A DNA stretch of 64,000 nucleotides from Chelatococcus reniformis. Lineage in GTDB: Bacteria > Pseudomonadota > Alphaproteobacteria > Rhizobiales > Beijerinckiaceae. The notes below the pieces were generated by a model. It was not told the DNA's origin. It saw only the letters and a program-made list of their open reading frames with translations, and ran no database searches. Shown piece after piece: positions 1 to 9,833 of this stretch; positions within the stretch are counted from its first letter, which is position 1; every line of letters starts with the position of its first letter. The position numbers and the translations under genes were made by a program. The stretch is from assembly GCF_014640075.1 (NCBI RefSeq), contig NZ_BMGG01000001.1, forward strand, positions 310,001 to 374,000. Reading direction: 5' to 3'.

Positions 1-643
1 GCGCCCAGTTCGGCACCGTCGTGTCGATATCGAAACGTACCACCAGCCGCTGCCGGTAGGGCATCGGCACCGCGTTGGCGATCGGGTCGATCTCGATCAG
101 CGGATCATCGGGGAAATAGAGCTGTGTCACCAGGCGGGTGGCGAAGCCCGGCCCGAGCAGCGACAGGTGGATGTGCGCCGGCCGCCAGGCATTGTGGTGG
201 TTGCCCCAGGGATAGGCACCGGGCCGGACGGTGACGAAACGGTAGCGCCCCTCGCCATCGGTGACGACCCGGCCGGCCCCGGTGAAGTTGGGATCGAGCG
301 GCGCGTCCCAATCGTCCTTGCTGTGGATGTAGCGGCCGGCGGCATTGGCCTGCCAGATCTCGATCACGGTGTCCGGCACGGGCCGCGCGGTCTCGTCGAG
401 CACGCGGCCCGAGACGACGATGCGCTGCCCCTGGGGCGGCGCCCTGTGCTGAGCCGTGAGATCGGCGAGCGCATCCCCCATCAGCCGGTCCCAACATCCG
501 GCCGGCCCGGTCACCTCGGTCAAGGTCGGGGGGATGTGTACCAGTGGCTGCCGGGGGCTGCGCAGCACCGTCGAGCGATAGTCCGGGTAGAGCGACGGCG
601 GCTGCCCCGCGTCTTCGCGCGCATAGGGGATCACGAGCGACAT
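1..643 (-). CDS. pcaH: Protocatechuate 3,4-dioxygenase beta subunit (partial, 3' end outside window)
   Basis: Intradiol ring-cleavage dioxygenase subunit that binds the catalytic non-haem Fe(III) and, with the alpha subunit PcaG, opens protocatechuate to 3-carboxy-cis,cis-muconate in the cytoplasm. The translation starts MSLVIPYAREDAG and contains DTVIEIWQANAAGRYIH, APLDPNFTG, PGAYPWGNHHNAW and RPAHIH. These supply the expected two Tyr and two His iron ligands. The ATG at 643 is preceded by a good ribosome binding site (GGAGG). About 214 codons are present; the family is roughly 235-245 residues, so only the C-terminus is missing. pcaG would be expected just beyond the left edge. It follows the CoA-transferase gene on the same strand after a 130-base gap, in the pobA cluster. 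Confidence 0.95.
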   Translation of the reverse strand, partial: MSLVIPYAREDAGQPPSLYPDYRSTVLRSPRQPLVHIPPTLTEVTGPAGCWDRLMGDALADLTAQHRAPPQGQRIVVSGRVLDETARPVPDTVIEIWQANAAGRYIHSKDDWDAPLDPNFTGAGRVVTDGEGRYRFVTVRPGAYPWGNHHNAWRPAHIHLSLLGPGFATRLVTQLYFPDDPLIEIDPIANAVPMPYRQRLVVRFDIDTTVPNWA

Positions 644-773
644 GTCTTGCCTCCTGGCCGACGGGCCGGCCGCGAGCCCGGTGCAGCGTCCCGCCGGACG
701 CGGCCGGCAGTGCCCTCGCAGCGGACCCGCATTCGTGCGGCCGGGCGTAGCCGCGGTCGCATCGCGCTGCTGA

Positions 774-1484
774 TCAGGCCGGCTCGCGCTGGCGCACGGT
801 GCGCTTCTCGATCAGCTTGGCGTAGTGCCCGCCCTTGATGATGCGGTTGACGTAGATGCCGGGCGTGTGGATGCAATCCGGCTCGAGGCTGCCGGCTTCG
901 ACGATCTCCTCGACTTCGACGATCGTCACCTTGGCGGCGGTCGCCATCATCGGATTGAAGTTCCGCGCCGTCTTGCGATAGATCAGATTACCTTCCGGAT
1001 CCGCCTTCCACGCCTTGACGATGGCGAGGTCGGCCCTCAGCCACCGCTCGCGCACGTAGAGCTCGCCGTCGAACTCCTCCACGGGCTTGCCCTCGGCGAC
1101 GACCGTGCCGACACCGGTCTTGGTATAGAAGGCGGGGATGCCGGCGCCCCCGGCGCGGATACGCTCCGCCAAGGTGCCCTGCGGGTTGAGCTCCAGCTCG
1201 AGCTTGCCGGAGAGGTAGAGGCTCTCGAACAGCTTGTTCTCGCCCACGTAGGACGAGATCATCTTCTTGATCTGGCCGTTGTTGAGCAGCATCCACAGGC
1301 CGAAGCCGTCGGCGCCGCAATTGTTGGAGATGACGGTCAGATCCTTGGTCCCGGCATCGCGCAGCGCCGGGATCAGGTTTTCCGGATTGCCGGAGAGGCC
1401 GAAGCCGCCGGACATGATGGTCATGCCGTCGAACAGGACGCCGTCGAGGGCGGCGGCCGGGCTGTCGTAGATCTTGCTGATCAT
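774..1484 (-). CDS. 3-oxoacid/3-oxoadipate CoA-transferase subunit A
   Basis: Alpha subunit of a class I CoA-transferase, 236 residues, normal family length. The N-terminus reads MISKIYDSPAAALDGVLFDG, followed by the glycine-rich GGFGLSGNPENLI, SNNCGADGFGLW, KKMISSYVGENKLFE, NPQGTLAERIRAGGAGIPAF and KTARNFNPMMA. All are typical of PcaI/ScoA/AtoD-type alpha subunits. Next to pobA and pcaH it most likely activates 3-oxoadipate with succinyl-CoA (PcaI role), but sequence alone does not separate PcaI from succinyl-CoA:acetoacetate transferase. The beta subunit, which carries the catalytic Glu and normally follows immediately, is absent: the next gene on this strand is pcaH after only 130 bases. 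Confidence 0.88.
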   Translation of the reverse strand: MISKIYDSPAAALDGVLFDGMTIMSGGFGLSGNPENLIPALRDAGTKDLTVISNNCGADGFGLWMLLNNGQIKKMISSYVGENKLFESLYLSGKLELELNPQGTLAERIRAGGAGIPAFYTKTGVGTVVAEGKPVEEFDGELYVRERWLRADLAIVKAWKADPEGNLIYRKTARNFNPMMATAAKVTIVEVEEIVEAGSLEPDCIHTPGIYVNRIIKGGHYAKLIEKRTVRQREPA

Positions 1485-1516
1485 GGTGGCTCCAGTGTGC
1501 GCGCGGCTTCCCGGGA

Positions 1517-2698
1517 CTAGCGGACGAGCGGCAACCCCACATAATTCTCCGCCAGCGAACGCTGGGCCGCCGGCGAGGTCCGAATATAGTCGAGCTCCGC
1601 CATCTGCAGGCGGCGGGAGAAGCCGTCCATATCAGGGAAGCGGTGCGTGACCGAGGTGTACCACCAGCTGAAGCGCTCCGCCTTCCACACGCGGGCGAGC
1701 GCGCGGGCCGAATAGGCGTCGATGCCAGCCGTGGAACCCGAGGTGAAGAAGACGGTCAGGGCGTCGGCCAGGACGATGACGTCGGCCACGGCGAGGTTGA
1801 GGCCCTTGGCGCCGGTCGGCGGCACGATGTGGGCGGCGTCGCCGGCCAGGAACAGCCGGCCCCAGCGCATCGGCTCGGCCACAAAGGAGCGCAGCGGCGC
1901 GATCGACTTCTCGAACGAGGGTCCGCGCGTCACAGCCGCGCCACCCTGCGGGCCGAGGCGCAGGCAGAGCTCGTCCCAGAAGCGCTCGTCGGGCCAGTCC
2001 TCCGGCTTCTCGTCGAGCGTGCATTGGATGTAGTAGCGGCTGCGCGTCGGTGAGCGCATGGAGGCGAGCGCGAAGCCATGGGCGTGGTTGGCGTAGATCA
2101 GCTCGTGGCCGGCCGGCGGCACGTCGGCGAGGATGCCGAGCCAGCCGAAGGGATAGACGCGCTCGTAGGTGCGTAGCACGTCGGCCGGAATGGCGGAGCG
2201 GCTGACGCCGTGATAGCCGTCACAGCCGGCGACGAACGAGCATTCGAGCCGTTGCGCGACCCCGCCCAGGGTCCAGGTGACGACGGGCCGCCGCTCGCTC
2301 TCGAGGTCGTGCAGCGCCACCCCCTCGGCATTCCAGACGATGGAAATGCCGCGCGCGTCGGCCGCGTCGAAGAGGTCCTTCATCACCTCCTGCTGGCCGT
2401 AGACGGTCACCGTGGAGCCCCCCGTCGCCGCCGCCAGGTCGATGCGGAAGATGTCTCCGTCCAGGGCGAGGTTGATGCCTTCGTGCACCAGCCCCTCGGC
2501 GCGCAGACGCCGGTCGAGGCCGAGCCGGCCCATCAGGTCGGCGGTGATCTGCTCGAGGACGCCGGCCCGGACGCGGTTTTCGACATAGGAGCGCGTGCGC
2601 TGCTCGATGACGACGACCGCGACGCCGGCGGCGTGCAGCAGGTGGGCGAGGAACATGCCGGCCGGGCCGGCGCCGATGATGGCGACTTGCGTGCGCAG
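1517..2698 (-). CDS. pobA: 4-hydroxybenzoate 3-monooxygenase (PobA), probable CTG start
   Basis: FAD- and NAD(P)H-dependent hydroxylase converting 4-hydroxybenzoate to protocatechuate, the substrate of the adjacent PcaH. It has the N-terminal dinucleotide-binding motif VAIIGAGPAGMFLA, the flavin/pyridine motif VAGCDGYHGVSR and LFLAGDAAHIVPPTGAKGLN. I set the start at a CTG at 2698-2696 (reading LRTQVAIIGAG, where relatives read MKTQVAIIGAG). A GGGAGGAG ribosome binding site lies 6-7 bases upstream and gives 393 residues, against 394 for characterised PobA. No ATG or GTG lies nearby; the nearest standard-type start is a TTG at 2794, which adds 32 non-homologous residues and runs through the probable PobR operator. 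It is divergent from the AraC-type regulator. Confidence 0.93.
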   Translation of the reverse strand: MRTQVAIIGAGPAGMFLAHLLHAAGVAVVVIEQRTRSYVENRVRAGVLEQITADLMGRLGLDRRLRAEGLVHEGINLALDGDIFRIDLAAATGGSTVTVYGQQEVMKDLFDAADARGISIVWNAEGVALHDLESERRPVVTWTLGGVAQRLECSFVAGCDGYHGVSRSAIPADVLRTYERVYPFGWLGILADVPPAGHELIYANHAHGFALASMRSPTRSRYYIQCTLDEKPEDWPDERFWDELCLRLGPQGGAAVTRGPSFEKSIAPLRSFVAEPMRWGRLFLAGDAAHIVPPTGAKGLNLAVADVIVLADALTVFFTSGSTAGIDAYSARALARVWKAERFSWWYTSVTHRFPDMDGFSRRLQMAELDYIRTSPAAQRSLAENYVGLPLVR

Positions 2699-2768
2699 GG
2701 CCCGCTCCTCCCAGGAACGTAACGGTTTATGCCAATGAGAATAGATCGGCTGTCGTGCCAAGCCATGG

Positions 2769-2805
2769 ACAGTCGATGCAAAACCTTGGACCAATCATCG
2801 ACTGT
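2769..2805. promoter_or_regulatory. Perfect inverted repeat in the pobA-pobR intergenic region (candidate PobR operator)
   Basis: Two perfectly complementary 10-base arms, ACAGTCGATG at 2769-2778 and CATCGACTGT at 2796-2805, separated by 17 bases. They lie between divergent pobA (start 2698) and the AraC-type regulator (start 2823). The position, close to the regulator start and 70-107 bases from pobA, fits a site for activation of pobA and autoregulation. Binding by the neighbouring regulator is inference. Confidence 0.55.
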
Positions 2806-2822
2806 GGGAGAGCGAGGCAGCG

Positions 2823-3716
2823 ATGGCAGCGAGCGCCGAAACGGCCGTTCCGACCTTCTATCTCTATGGCGAGGCCCATCGGGCGGTCGACGACGGTTTC
2901 ATCCATGTGGAGTCGTTGGACGATCGCTCGCGCCCCAGCGGATGGACGATTCGCCCGCACGCTCATGCCGAACTGAACCACCTGTTCCACATCGCCACCG
3001 GCGGCGGCACCATGCGGGCCGAGACACGCCGCCTCGCCTTCGTGGCGCCCTGCCTGCTGCTGATTGCGGCGGGGACGGTGCACGGCTTCCGCTGGCAGGC
3101 AGAGTCCAGCGGCTCCGTCGTCACGGTGGCCACGGCCCACCTGCAGGACCTCGTGCGCCACGACGAGGACCTGCGCGGCCTGTTCGGCACCGCGGCCGTG
3201 GTGCCGCTGGATCAGGGCCAGCAAGCCGCAATCGCCGCCGCCGCGGCGCGGCTCATGCAGGAGCTGGGCTGGGCGGCGCGTGGTCACCGCGCCGCCGCCG
3301 ACGCCGGCCTGCTCGACCTCATGGTCACGGCGCTGCGCGCCCGCCATGCGCAGGCACCGGACGACGGCGACGGCCTGGTGATGCGCGGCGCCCAGGCCGA
3401 GTTGGTGGCGCGGCTGCGCCAGCGCGTCCAGGAGCGGTTCCGCCTGCGTGAATCGGTCGAGGCCCATGCCCGGGCCCTCGGGGTGACACCGGGCCGGCTG
3501 CGCGCCGCGTGTGCCCGCGTCGCCCGCCAGGCGCCCTCGGACATGCTGGACCAGCGCGCCTTGCTCGAGGCCAAGCGCGCCCTGCTCTACTCCAATGCCG
3601 CGGTGGCCGAGATCGGCTACGGCCTCGGCTTTCCCGACCCGGCCTATTTCTCGCGCTTCTTCACGCGCCATGTCGGCCAGCCCCCGAGCGCTTTCAGAGC
3701 GGCGCGCGGGGATTAG
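2823..3716 (+). CDS. pobR: AraC-family transcriptional regulator, PobR type
   Basis: A 297-residue AraC/XylS-family activator divergently transcribed from pobA, most likely the 4-hydroxybenzoate-responsive regulator of pobA. The N-terminal half holds a cupin-like effector domain ([20 protein letters not shown], then [15 protein letters not shown]). The C-terminal third has two helix-turn-helix units; the second is the usual signature ([20 protein letters not shown], then [13 protein letters not shown]). The first unit is degenerate. The ATG at 2823 gives the best start. The effector is inferred from context and from AraC-type PobR proteins known in other proteobacteria. Confidence 0.85.
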   Translation: MAASAETAVPTFYLYGEAHRAVDDGFIHVESLDDRSRPSGWTIRPHAHAELNHLFHIATGGGTMRAETRRLAFVAPCLLLIAAGTVHGFRWQAESSGSVVTVATAHLQDLVRHDEDLRGLFGTAAVVPLDQGQQAAIAAAAARLMQELGWAARGHRAAADAGLLDLMVTALRARHAQAPDDGDGLVMRGAQAELVARLRQRVQERFRLRESVEAHARALGVTPGRLRAACARVARQAPSDMLDQRALLEAKRALLYSNAAVAEIGYGLGFPDPAYFSRFFTRHVGQPPSAFRAARGD

Positions 3717-3743
3717 GGCAATCGCCCACCAGTCCAGACCTCT

Positions 3744-3849
3744 CGTCATGGTCGGGCTTGACCCGACCATCCATCGGTCACGGCTAGGGCTGGCCGCCGG
3801 TGGGTGTTGCCGAGTGGATGGATGGCCGGGGTCAAGCCCGGCCATGACG
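3744..3849. repeat. Paired REP-like palindromes (BIME-like inverted element)
   Basis: Two REP-like hairpins in opposite orientation. The first (3748-3770) has 9-base arms ATGGTCGGG/CCCGACCAT around CTTGA. The second (3822-3845) has arms ATGGCCGGG/CCCGGCCAT. The whole block is itself a large imperfect inverted repeat, running from CGTCATGG at one end to CCATGACG at the other. Related single hairpins occur at 8409-8439 and 15986-16004. It fills the space between pobR and pgm. Extragenic palindromes of this core are common in Hyphomicrobiales. Confidence 0.8.
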
Positions 3850-4005
3850 GTGGGAGGGTTGCGGCCGAACCTCCTGCCGAGGCGCCCGGCCCGGCGGGAC
3901 AGGCGGCAGGTCGGGCAGCGGACGGCGGCGCTTTCGTCGTGCAAAGGTCAGCATCAGCGGCTAAGTCATGGGACGATCGCAGGTGCGCCGGGAGGAACCA
4001 CGCCC

Positions 4006-5664
<1,659 letters not shown>

Positions 5665-5702
5665 CGCCAAGGCTCGGAGGCTACACGGCCACCCACCGGG
5701 CG

Positions 5703-7460
5703 TCAGGTCGTCAGCAGCGCCTGCGCGTCGGCCAGGCTGACCGGGGCATCGCCGAGCAGGCGCTCGGTCAGCGCGTCTTCCGCCGGCCCGGCCGAGGGGG
5801 CCAGCGGGTCCTGCGGCGCCAGGCGATGATCGACGACGAGCCGCGACAGCAGCAGGCGCCGGGCATCGCCGCGCCGCGCGTGGATGCGCCCGCCCTCCCA
5901 GGCGAAGGCAACCGCGCTCGCCACATGATAGAGCGCGCTGGTGGCTCTCCGCGCGTCGGCCTCGCTGGCTTCGTCCGCCGCCACCTGGCGCGCGAAGGCG
6001 ATGGCGCGGTCGGCGAGGCCGCGGAGACGGTCGCGCCAGGCCGCCGGCACGCCCTCGCTGTCGTCGATGCGAGCATGCAGGTCGGCCGCCAGCGCCGCCT
6101 CGGCGCCGTGGCGACGCACCGCCCGGGTCAGTGCGTCGAGCGCCACGATGTTGCCGGTACCCTCCCAGATCGAGCCGAGGTGGGCGTCGCGCAGCAGCCG
6201 CGGAGTGGCGAACTCTTCGATGTAGCCGGTGCCGCCGCGCATCTCCATGGCGTCGCCGCAGACCTTGCGGGCGTCGCGCGTCGCGCGGTACTTCAGCGTC
6301 GGCGTCAGCACGCGCAGCAGTGCCGCGGCCTCCTGGCTGCCGGCCTCGGCCCGGTCGAGGGCCGCCGCGGTGAGAAAGCTCAGCGACACCGCCTGCTCGG
6401 TCGCCAGCATGATCTTCATCAGTTGCCGCCGCGCCAGTGGCAGGTCGACGATGCGCCGGCCGAACACCACGCGGCCGCGCGCCACCGTGGCGGCGTCGTG
6501 GTGAGCCCGGCGCATCAGCGCCGCCGACTTGACGCCGTTCGACAGCCGCGACCAGTTGACCATCTCGGCCATCTGCACGAAGCCGCGGTCGAGCCGGCCG
6601 ACCGCATAGGCGACGGCGCCCTCCAGCTTGATCTCGCCCGAGGCCATGGAACGGGTGCCGAGCTTGTCCTTCAGCCGCACGATCCGGTAGTGGTTGGGTG
6701 AGCCGTCGTCGAGCAGCCGCGGCATCAGGAACAGCCCGACGCCGCGCGTGCCGGGGGGCGCCCCCTCGGGGCGCGCCAGCAGCATGATGGTGCGCGCGTC
6801 GGCGTTGGAGCAGAACCACTTCTCGCCGTGGAGCCGCCAGGTATCGCCGTCCGCCACCGCCCGCGTGGTGAGGGTGCCGACGTCGGAGCCGCCCTCCTTC
6901 TCCGTCATGAACTGGCCGCCCTGGGTGAGGCGGGCCATGTCGGTCTGGGTCAGTCCGTCCAGGTACTTGGCCTTGAGCGCCTCGTCGCCGAAGCGCGACA
7001 ACAGCCGAGCGGCACCGTCGGTGACGTTGATCGGGCAGCCCATCCCGAACTCCGCCTGGTTGAACAGGAAGGTGAAGGCGTGCTTGGCGACGGCCGGATA
7101 GGTGTCCGGCCAGCCGAGGATGCCCTTGCGGTGCGACATGGCATGGATGCCGAACTCGCCGTAGGCGGCGCGCTCCAGCTCGCGATAGGCCGGATGATAT
7201 TCGATCCATTGTGCGTCGCGGCCGAAGCGGTCGCGGTGGTGCAGCACCGGCCCGTGCCGGTCGGCGAGCCGCGCGCATTCGTCGAGCGGGCCGCCGGCCA
7301 AGGCGCCCAGCCGGTCGAGGTGCGGCTCGATGTGCCGGACCAGGTCGTCCGGCAGGTGGAGGCGCAGCAGGTCGGCCAGAGCCGGATCGGCCTGGTAGAA
7401 GTTCAGCCCCGATGTGTCGGGGGCGAGGAGGTTCGAGCGGTGGTCGAATGATGCGTGCAT
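5703..7460 (-). CDS. Acyl-CoA dehydrogenase, AidB-like
   Basis: FAD-dependent acyl-CoA dehydrogenase family protein of 585 residues, longer than classical members (about 380-400) and matching the AidB/long-isoform group. Features include MTEKEGGSDVG (flavin/substrate loop), GEKWFCSNADA, the middle-domain beta region, RKVCGDAMEMRGGTGYIEEF and SIWEGTGNIVALDALTRAV, which carries a candidate catalytic Glu, followed by an extra C-terminal helical region of about 120 residues. It could act in acyl-CoA oxidation or, like AidB, in protection from alkylation; the sequence does not decide. It is divergent from an enoyl-CoA hydratase/isomerase (95-base gap), which favours a role in fatty or aromatic acyl-CoA catabolism. 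Confidence 0.88.
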   Translation of the reverse strand: MHASFDHRSNLLAPDTSGLNFYQADPALADLLRLHLPDDLVRHIEPHLDRLGALAGGPLDECARLADRHGPVLHHRDRFGRDAQWIEYHPAYRELERAAYGEFGIHAMSHRKGILGWPDTYPAVAKHAFTFLFNQAEFGMGCPINVTDGAARLLSRFGDEALKAKYLDGLTQTDMARLTQGGQFMTEKEGGSDVGTLTTRAVADGDTWRLHGEKWFCSNADARTIMLLARPEGAPPGTRGVGLFLMPRLLDDGSPNHYRIVRLKDKLGTRSMASGEIKLEGAVAYAVGRLDRGFVQMAEMVNWSRLSNGVKSAALMRRAHHDAATVARGRVVFGRRIVDLPLARRQLMKIMLATEQAVSLSFLTAAALDRAEAGSQEAAALLRVLTPTLKYRATRDARKVCGDAMEMRGGTGYIEEFATPRLLRDAHLGSIWEGTGNIVALDALTRAVRRHGAEAALAADLHARIDDSEGVPAAWRDRLRGLADRAIAFARQVAADEASEADARRATSALYHVASAVAFAWEGGRIHARRGDARRLLLSRLVVDHRLAPQDPLAPSAGPAEDALTERLLGDAPVSLADAQALLTT

Positions 7461-7555
7461 GATCGGCTTGCTGACGAGAAGGCGAAGGCGATCTAATCAT
7501 GCCCCGCGCGGCACACAAACAGAATGCGCGAAGGCCGCCCGCGCCGGGAGCCAAT

Positions 7556-8326
7556 ATGCAAGAGTCTGCTGTGGGTTATGAGGTTGCGGACGGCATCGCC
7601 CGCATCGTGCTGAGGAATCCACCGGTCAACGCCCTGAACGACGCGGGGCTCTCGGCACTGATCGATGGCCTGCGGCGGGCGGCGGCCGACGACGGCGCGC
7701 GCGCCGTGCTGCTCACCAGCGCGGTCCCCGGGCGCTTCTCGGCCGGCCTCGATCTCAAGGCGCTGGCGGACCAGCCCGCGGCCAGGATCCGCGCCTTGGT
7801 GCGCAAGCTCTACGTCGAGCTCTACGACGCCCAATTCGAGCTGGGAAAGCCCTCGATCGCCGTCGTCGCCGGCACGACACGCGGCGGGGGCATGACCATG
7901 GCGATCTCGTGCGACGTCATCATCGCCTCCGAGAGCGCCACCTTCGGCTACCCGGAGATCGACAACGGCCTCCTGCCGGCGATCCATTTCGCCCATCTGC
8001 CGCGCATCATCGGCCGCCACCGCGCCTTCGAACTGCTGTTCAGCGGCCGGCCCTTCGCCGCCCGGGAGGCGTTCGACCTCGGCCTGGTCAGCCGCGTGGT
8101 GCCCGACGGCGAAGCGGAGGCGGCGGCGGTCGAGCTCGCACGCACCTTCGCCTCCAAGCCGGAGATCGCCGTGCGCCTGGGACGAGCCGCCTTTCTGCGC
8201 CAGAACGATCTGGACTATCGGCGCAGCGTCGCGGCGGCGGTGGAGGATTTCGCCACGGTCAGCGCCACCGAGGAGGCCCGCGCCGGGTTGCGCGCGTTCG
8301 CTCAGAGACCGCGCAAGGAGGGCTGA
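7556..8326 (+). CDS. Enoyl-CoA hydratase/isomerase family protein
   Basis: Crotonase-fold protein of 256 residues that probably hydrates or isomerises an acyl-CoA. It has the N-terminal IARIVLRNPPVNALNDAGL, the CoA-binding/oxyanion segment GRFSAGLDLKAL, then AGTTRGGGMTMAISCDVIIA, SATFGYPEIDNGLLPAI and FSGRPFAAREAFDLGLVSRV. The ATG at 7556 follows GGGAG; an in-frame ATG at 7499 is possible but adds basic, non-conserved residues. The usual catalytic Glu pair of true hydratases is not clearly present, since the second oxyanion region reads TRGGGMTMA, so isomerase or hydrolase activity is possible. It is divergent from the acyl-CoA dehydrogenase. Confidence 0.85.
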   Translation: MQESAVGYEVADGIARIVLRNPPVNALNDAGLSALIDGLRRAAADDGARAVLLTSAVPGRFSAGLDLKALADQPAARIRALVRKLYVELYDAQFELGKPSIAVVAGTTRGGGMTMAISCDVIIASESATFGYPEIDNGLLPAIHFAHLPRIIGRHRAFELLFSGRPFAAREAFDLGLVSRVVPDGEAEAAAVELARTFASKPEIAVRLGRAAFLRQNDLDYRRSVAAAVEDFATVSATEEARAGLRAFAQRPRKEG

Positions 8327-8408
8327 GAGGTCCCGCCACGTCGCGGCCAGGCTTCGCGCGCCCGGGTCAGTGCCCGCCACGTCATCGCGGCTCTCGCTGC
8401 CATCCCAA

Positions 8409-8439
8409 CGTCAAGGCCGGGTCAAGCCCGGCCTTGACG
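8409..8439. repeat. REP-like hairpin between convergent genes
   Basis: Perfect 13-base arms (CGTCAAGGCCGGG and its complement) flank TCAAG. It lies between the convergent ends of the enoyl-CoA hydratase gene (8326) and the binding-protein gene (8463), so it may also act as a bidirectional terminator. It belongs to the same family as 3744-3849 and 15981-16010. Confidence 0.75.
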
Positions 8440-8462
8440 GCGGGAGCAGAGGCGGCCCACCG

Positions 8463-9668
8463 TCACTCCACCTCGTCCCAGCTGGTGCCGTTGAAGCGCT
8501 GCAGCTTGATGTACTCGACGACGTTGTAGTCGGTGGGGCTGGTGTTGATGATGCTGCCGGGGATCAGCACGCCGATGCGGACGTCCTTCAGGTTGGCGGC
8601 CTGCTTCAGGATGTTCTCGCGGGTCAGGTCGTCGCCGCACTGGCGCAGCACCTGCTCCATGGTCTTGGCGTAGGCATAGCCGACGATGTTGAGCGTGTCG
8701 GTCAGATCCGCGCCGGGCATGTACTCCTTCATCCACTGGAACCAGGCCTTGACGTCCGGATCGTCGGCCCAGCGCGGGTCGGTCGCCTCCTTGATGAAGC
8801 CGCCGGTCAGGATGCCCTTGGAGGCCTCCAGGCCCGCCGGCTTGAAGGTGGAGCCGATGTAGGCCGAGCCGAGCGTGAGATAGGTGGTGGGCCGCCAGCC
8901 CATCTCGTGCGTCTTGCGGATCGCCTGCGCCGCCTGCTTGGCATAGGTGAACAGGAACAGGGTATCCGCGCCCGCATCCTTCAGCAGCACGATCTGCGAA
9001 TCGACGGTCGGATCCGTGGCCTGGAAGCTCTGGGCGCTGACGATGCGCTGGTCGGCGTCGGGACCGAGGCCCTCCTTGAGGCCGGCCAGCAGCTCTTTGC
9101 CGAAATCGTCGTTCTGGTAAAGCACGCCGACTTTCGCCGCAGGCGAGCGCCGCGCCACCTCGCGGCCGTAGAACACCCCTTCCCGGTGCAATGTCGGTTG
9201 CCAGCCCATGGTCCAGGGGAAGCGGGCCGGGTCGTTGAAGGCCTGCGAGCCGCCGGCGACGAACAGCTGCGGCACTTTGGCCTTGTTGAGGTAGGCGCGG
9301 GAGGCGAGATTGTTGGCGGTGCCCAGGGTGCCGAAGATGGCGGCGACCTCCTCGCTCTCCACCAGGCGGCGCGTCGCCTCCAGCGACTTCGGCGGGCTGT
9401 AGCCGTCGTCGAGCGCGATGAGCACCACCTTGCGACCGTTGATGCCACCCTTGTCGTTGAGCGACTTGAAATAGGCCTGCTCGGCCCGGCTCAGCTGGCT
9501 GTAGGCCGAGGCCGGCCCGCTGAACGGCATGGTTTGGCCGATCTTGATCTCCGTGTCGGTGACGCCCGGACCGTATTGCTTGGTTTGCGCGTGCGCCTGC
9601 GTGGCCAGGGCTGCTGCCACCGCCGCGCCAGCCACCATCCTGATTGTGGACCGGATACCGATTTGCAC
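8463..9668 (-). CDS. ABC transporter substrate-binding protein, branched-chain amino acid (LivJ/HAAT) type
   Basis: Periplasmic type I binding protein of about 401 residues. The likely GTG start at 9668 (GGGAGA 8 bases upstream) yields a signal peptide ending ALATQAHAQ. The mature part has GVTDTEIKIGQTMPFSGPAS, NDKGGINGRKV, AIFGTLGTANNLASR and GVLYQNDDFGKELLAG, as in binding proteins that often take aromatic acids or other carboxylates rather than amino acids. A longer GTG start at 9719 would place 17 extra residues before the signal sequence. No permease or ATPase gene is adjacent, so it is an orphan here and may serve a transporter elsewhere, such as the liv sets at 31-34.5 or 56.8-60.4 kb. 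Confidence 0.9.
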   Translation of the reverse strand: MQIGIRSTIRMVAGAAVAAALATQAHAQTKQYGPGVTDTEIKIGQTMPFSGPASAYSQLSRAEQAYFKSLNDKGGINGRKVVLIALDDGYSPPKSLEATRRLVESEEVAAIFGTLGTANNLASRAYLNKAKVPQLFVAGGSQAFNDPARFPWTMGWQPTLHREGVFYGREVARRSPAAKVGVLYQNDDFGKELLAGLKEGLGPDADQRIVSAQSFQATDPTVDSQIVLLKDAGADTLFLFTYAKQAAQAIRKTHEMGWRPTTYLTLGSAYIGSTFKPAGLEASKGILTGGFIKEATDPRWADDPDVKAWFQWMKEYMPGADLTDTLNIVGYAYAKTMEQVLRQCGDDLTRENILKQAANLKDVRIGVLIPGSIINTSPTDYNVVEYIKLQRFNGTSWDEVE

Positions 9669-9741
9669 AGCCGTGTCTCCCGAAATGCGCCTGCTTGTTG
9701 GGCACACCGGAATGACCACCGGGCGCCGCTCGGCATGCCCA

Positions 9742-9758
9742 TAACGTAATTTATGTTA
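9742..9758. promoter_or_regulatory. 17-base palindrome upstream of the orphan binding-protein gene
   Basis: TAACGTAA-T-TTATGTTA is a palindrome with one mismatch, in a locally AT-rich patch 74 bases upstream of the start at 9668. Length and composition fit a dimeric (for example GntR-type) operator. No regulator gene lies next to it. Confidence 0.4.
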
Positions 9759-9833
9759 CTTAGGAAGGGCGCTTGGGGCGGGCCGGTGCCACCGAGCGGC
9801 GCCGCTCGGGACAGCCCGTTCAGGACAGCCCGT

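Noticed and set aside
2699-2794. N-terminal extension of PobA to the TTG at 2794
   Set aside because: It adds non-homologous residues, lacks a ribosome binding site and overlaps the divergent promoter and its palindrome.
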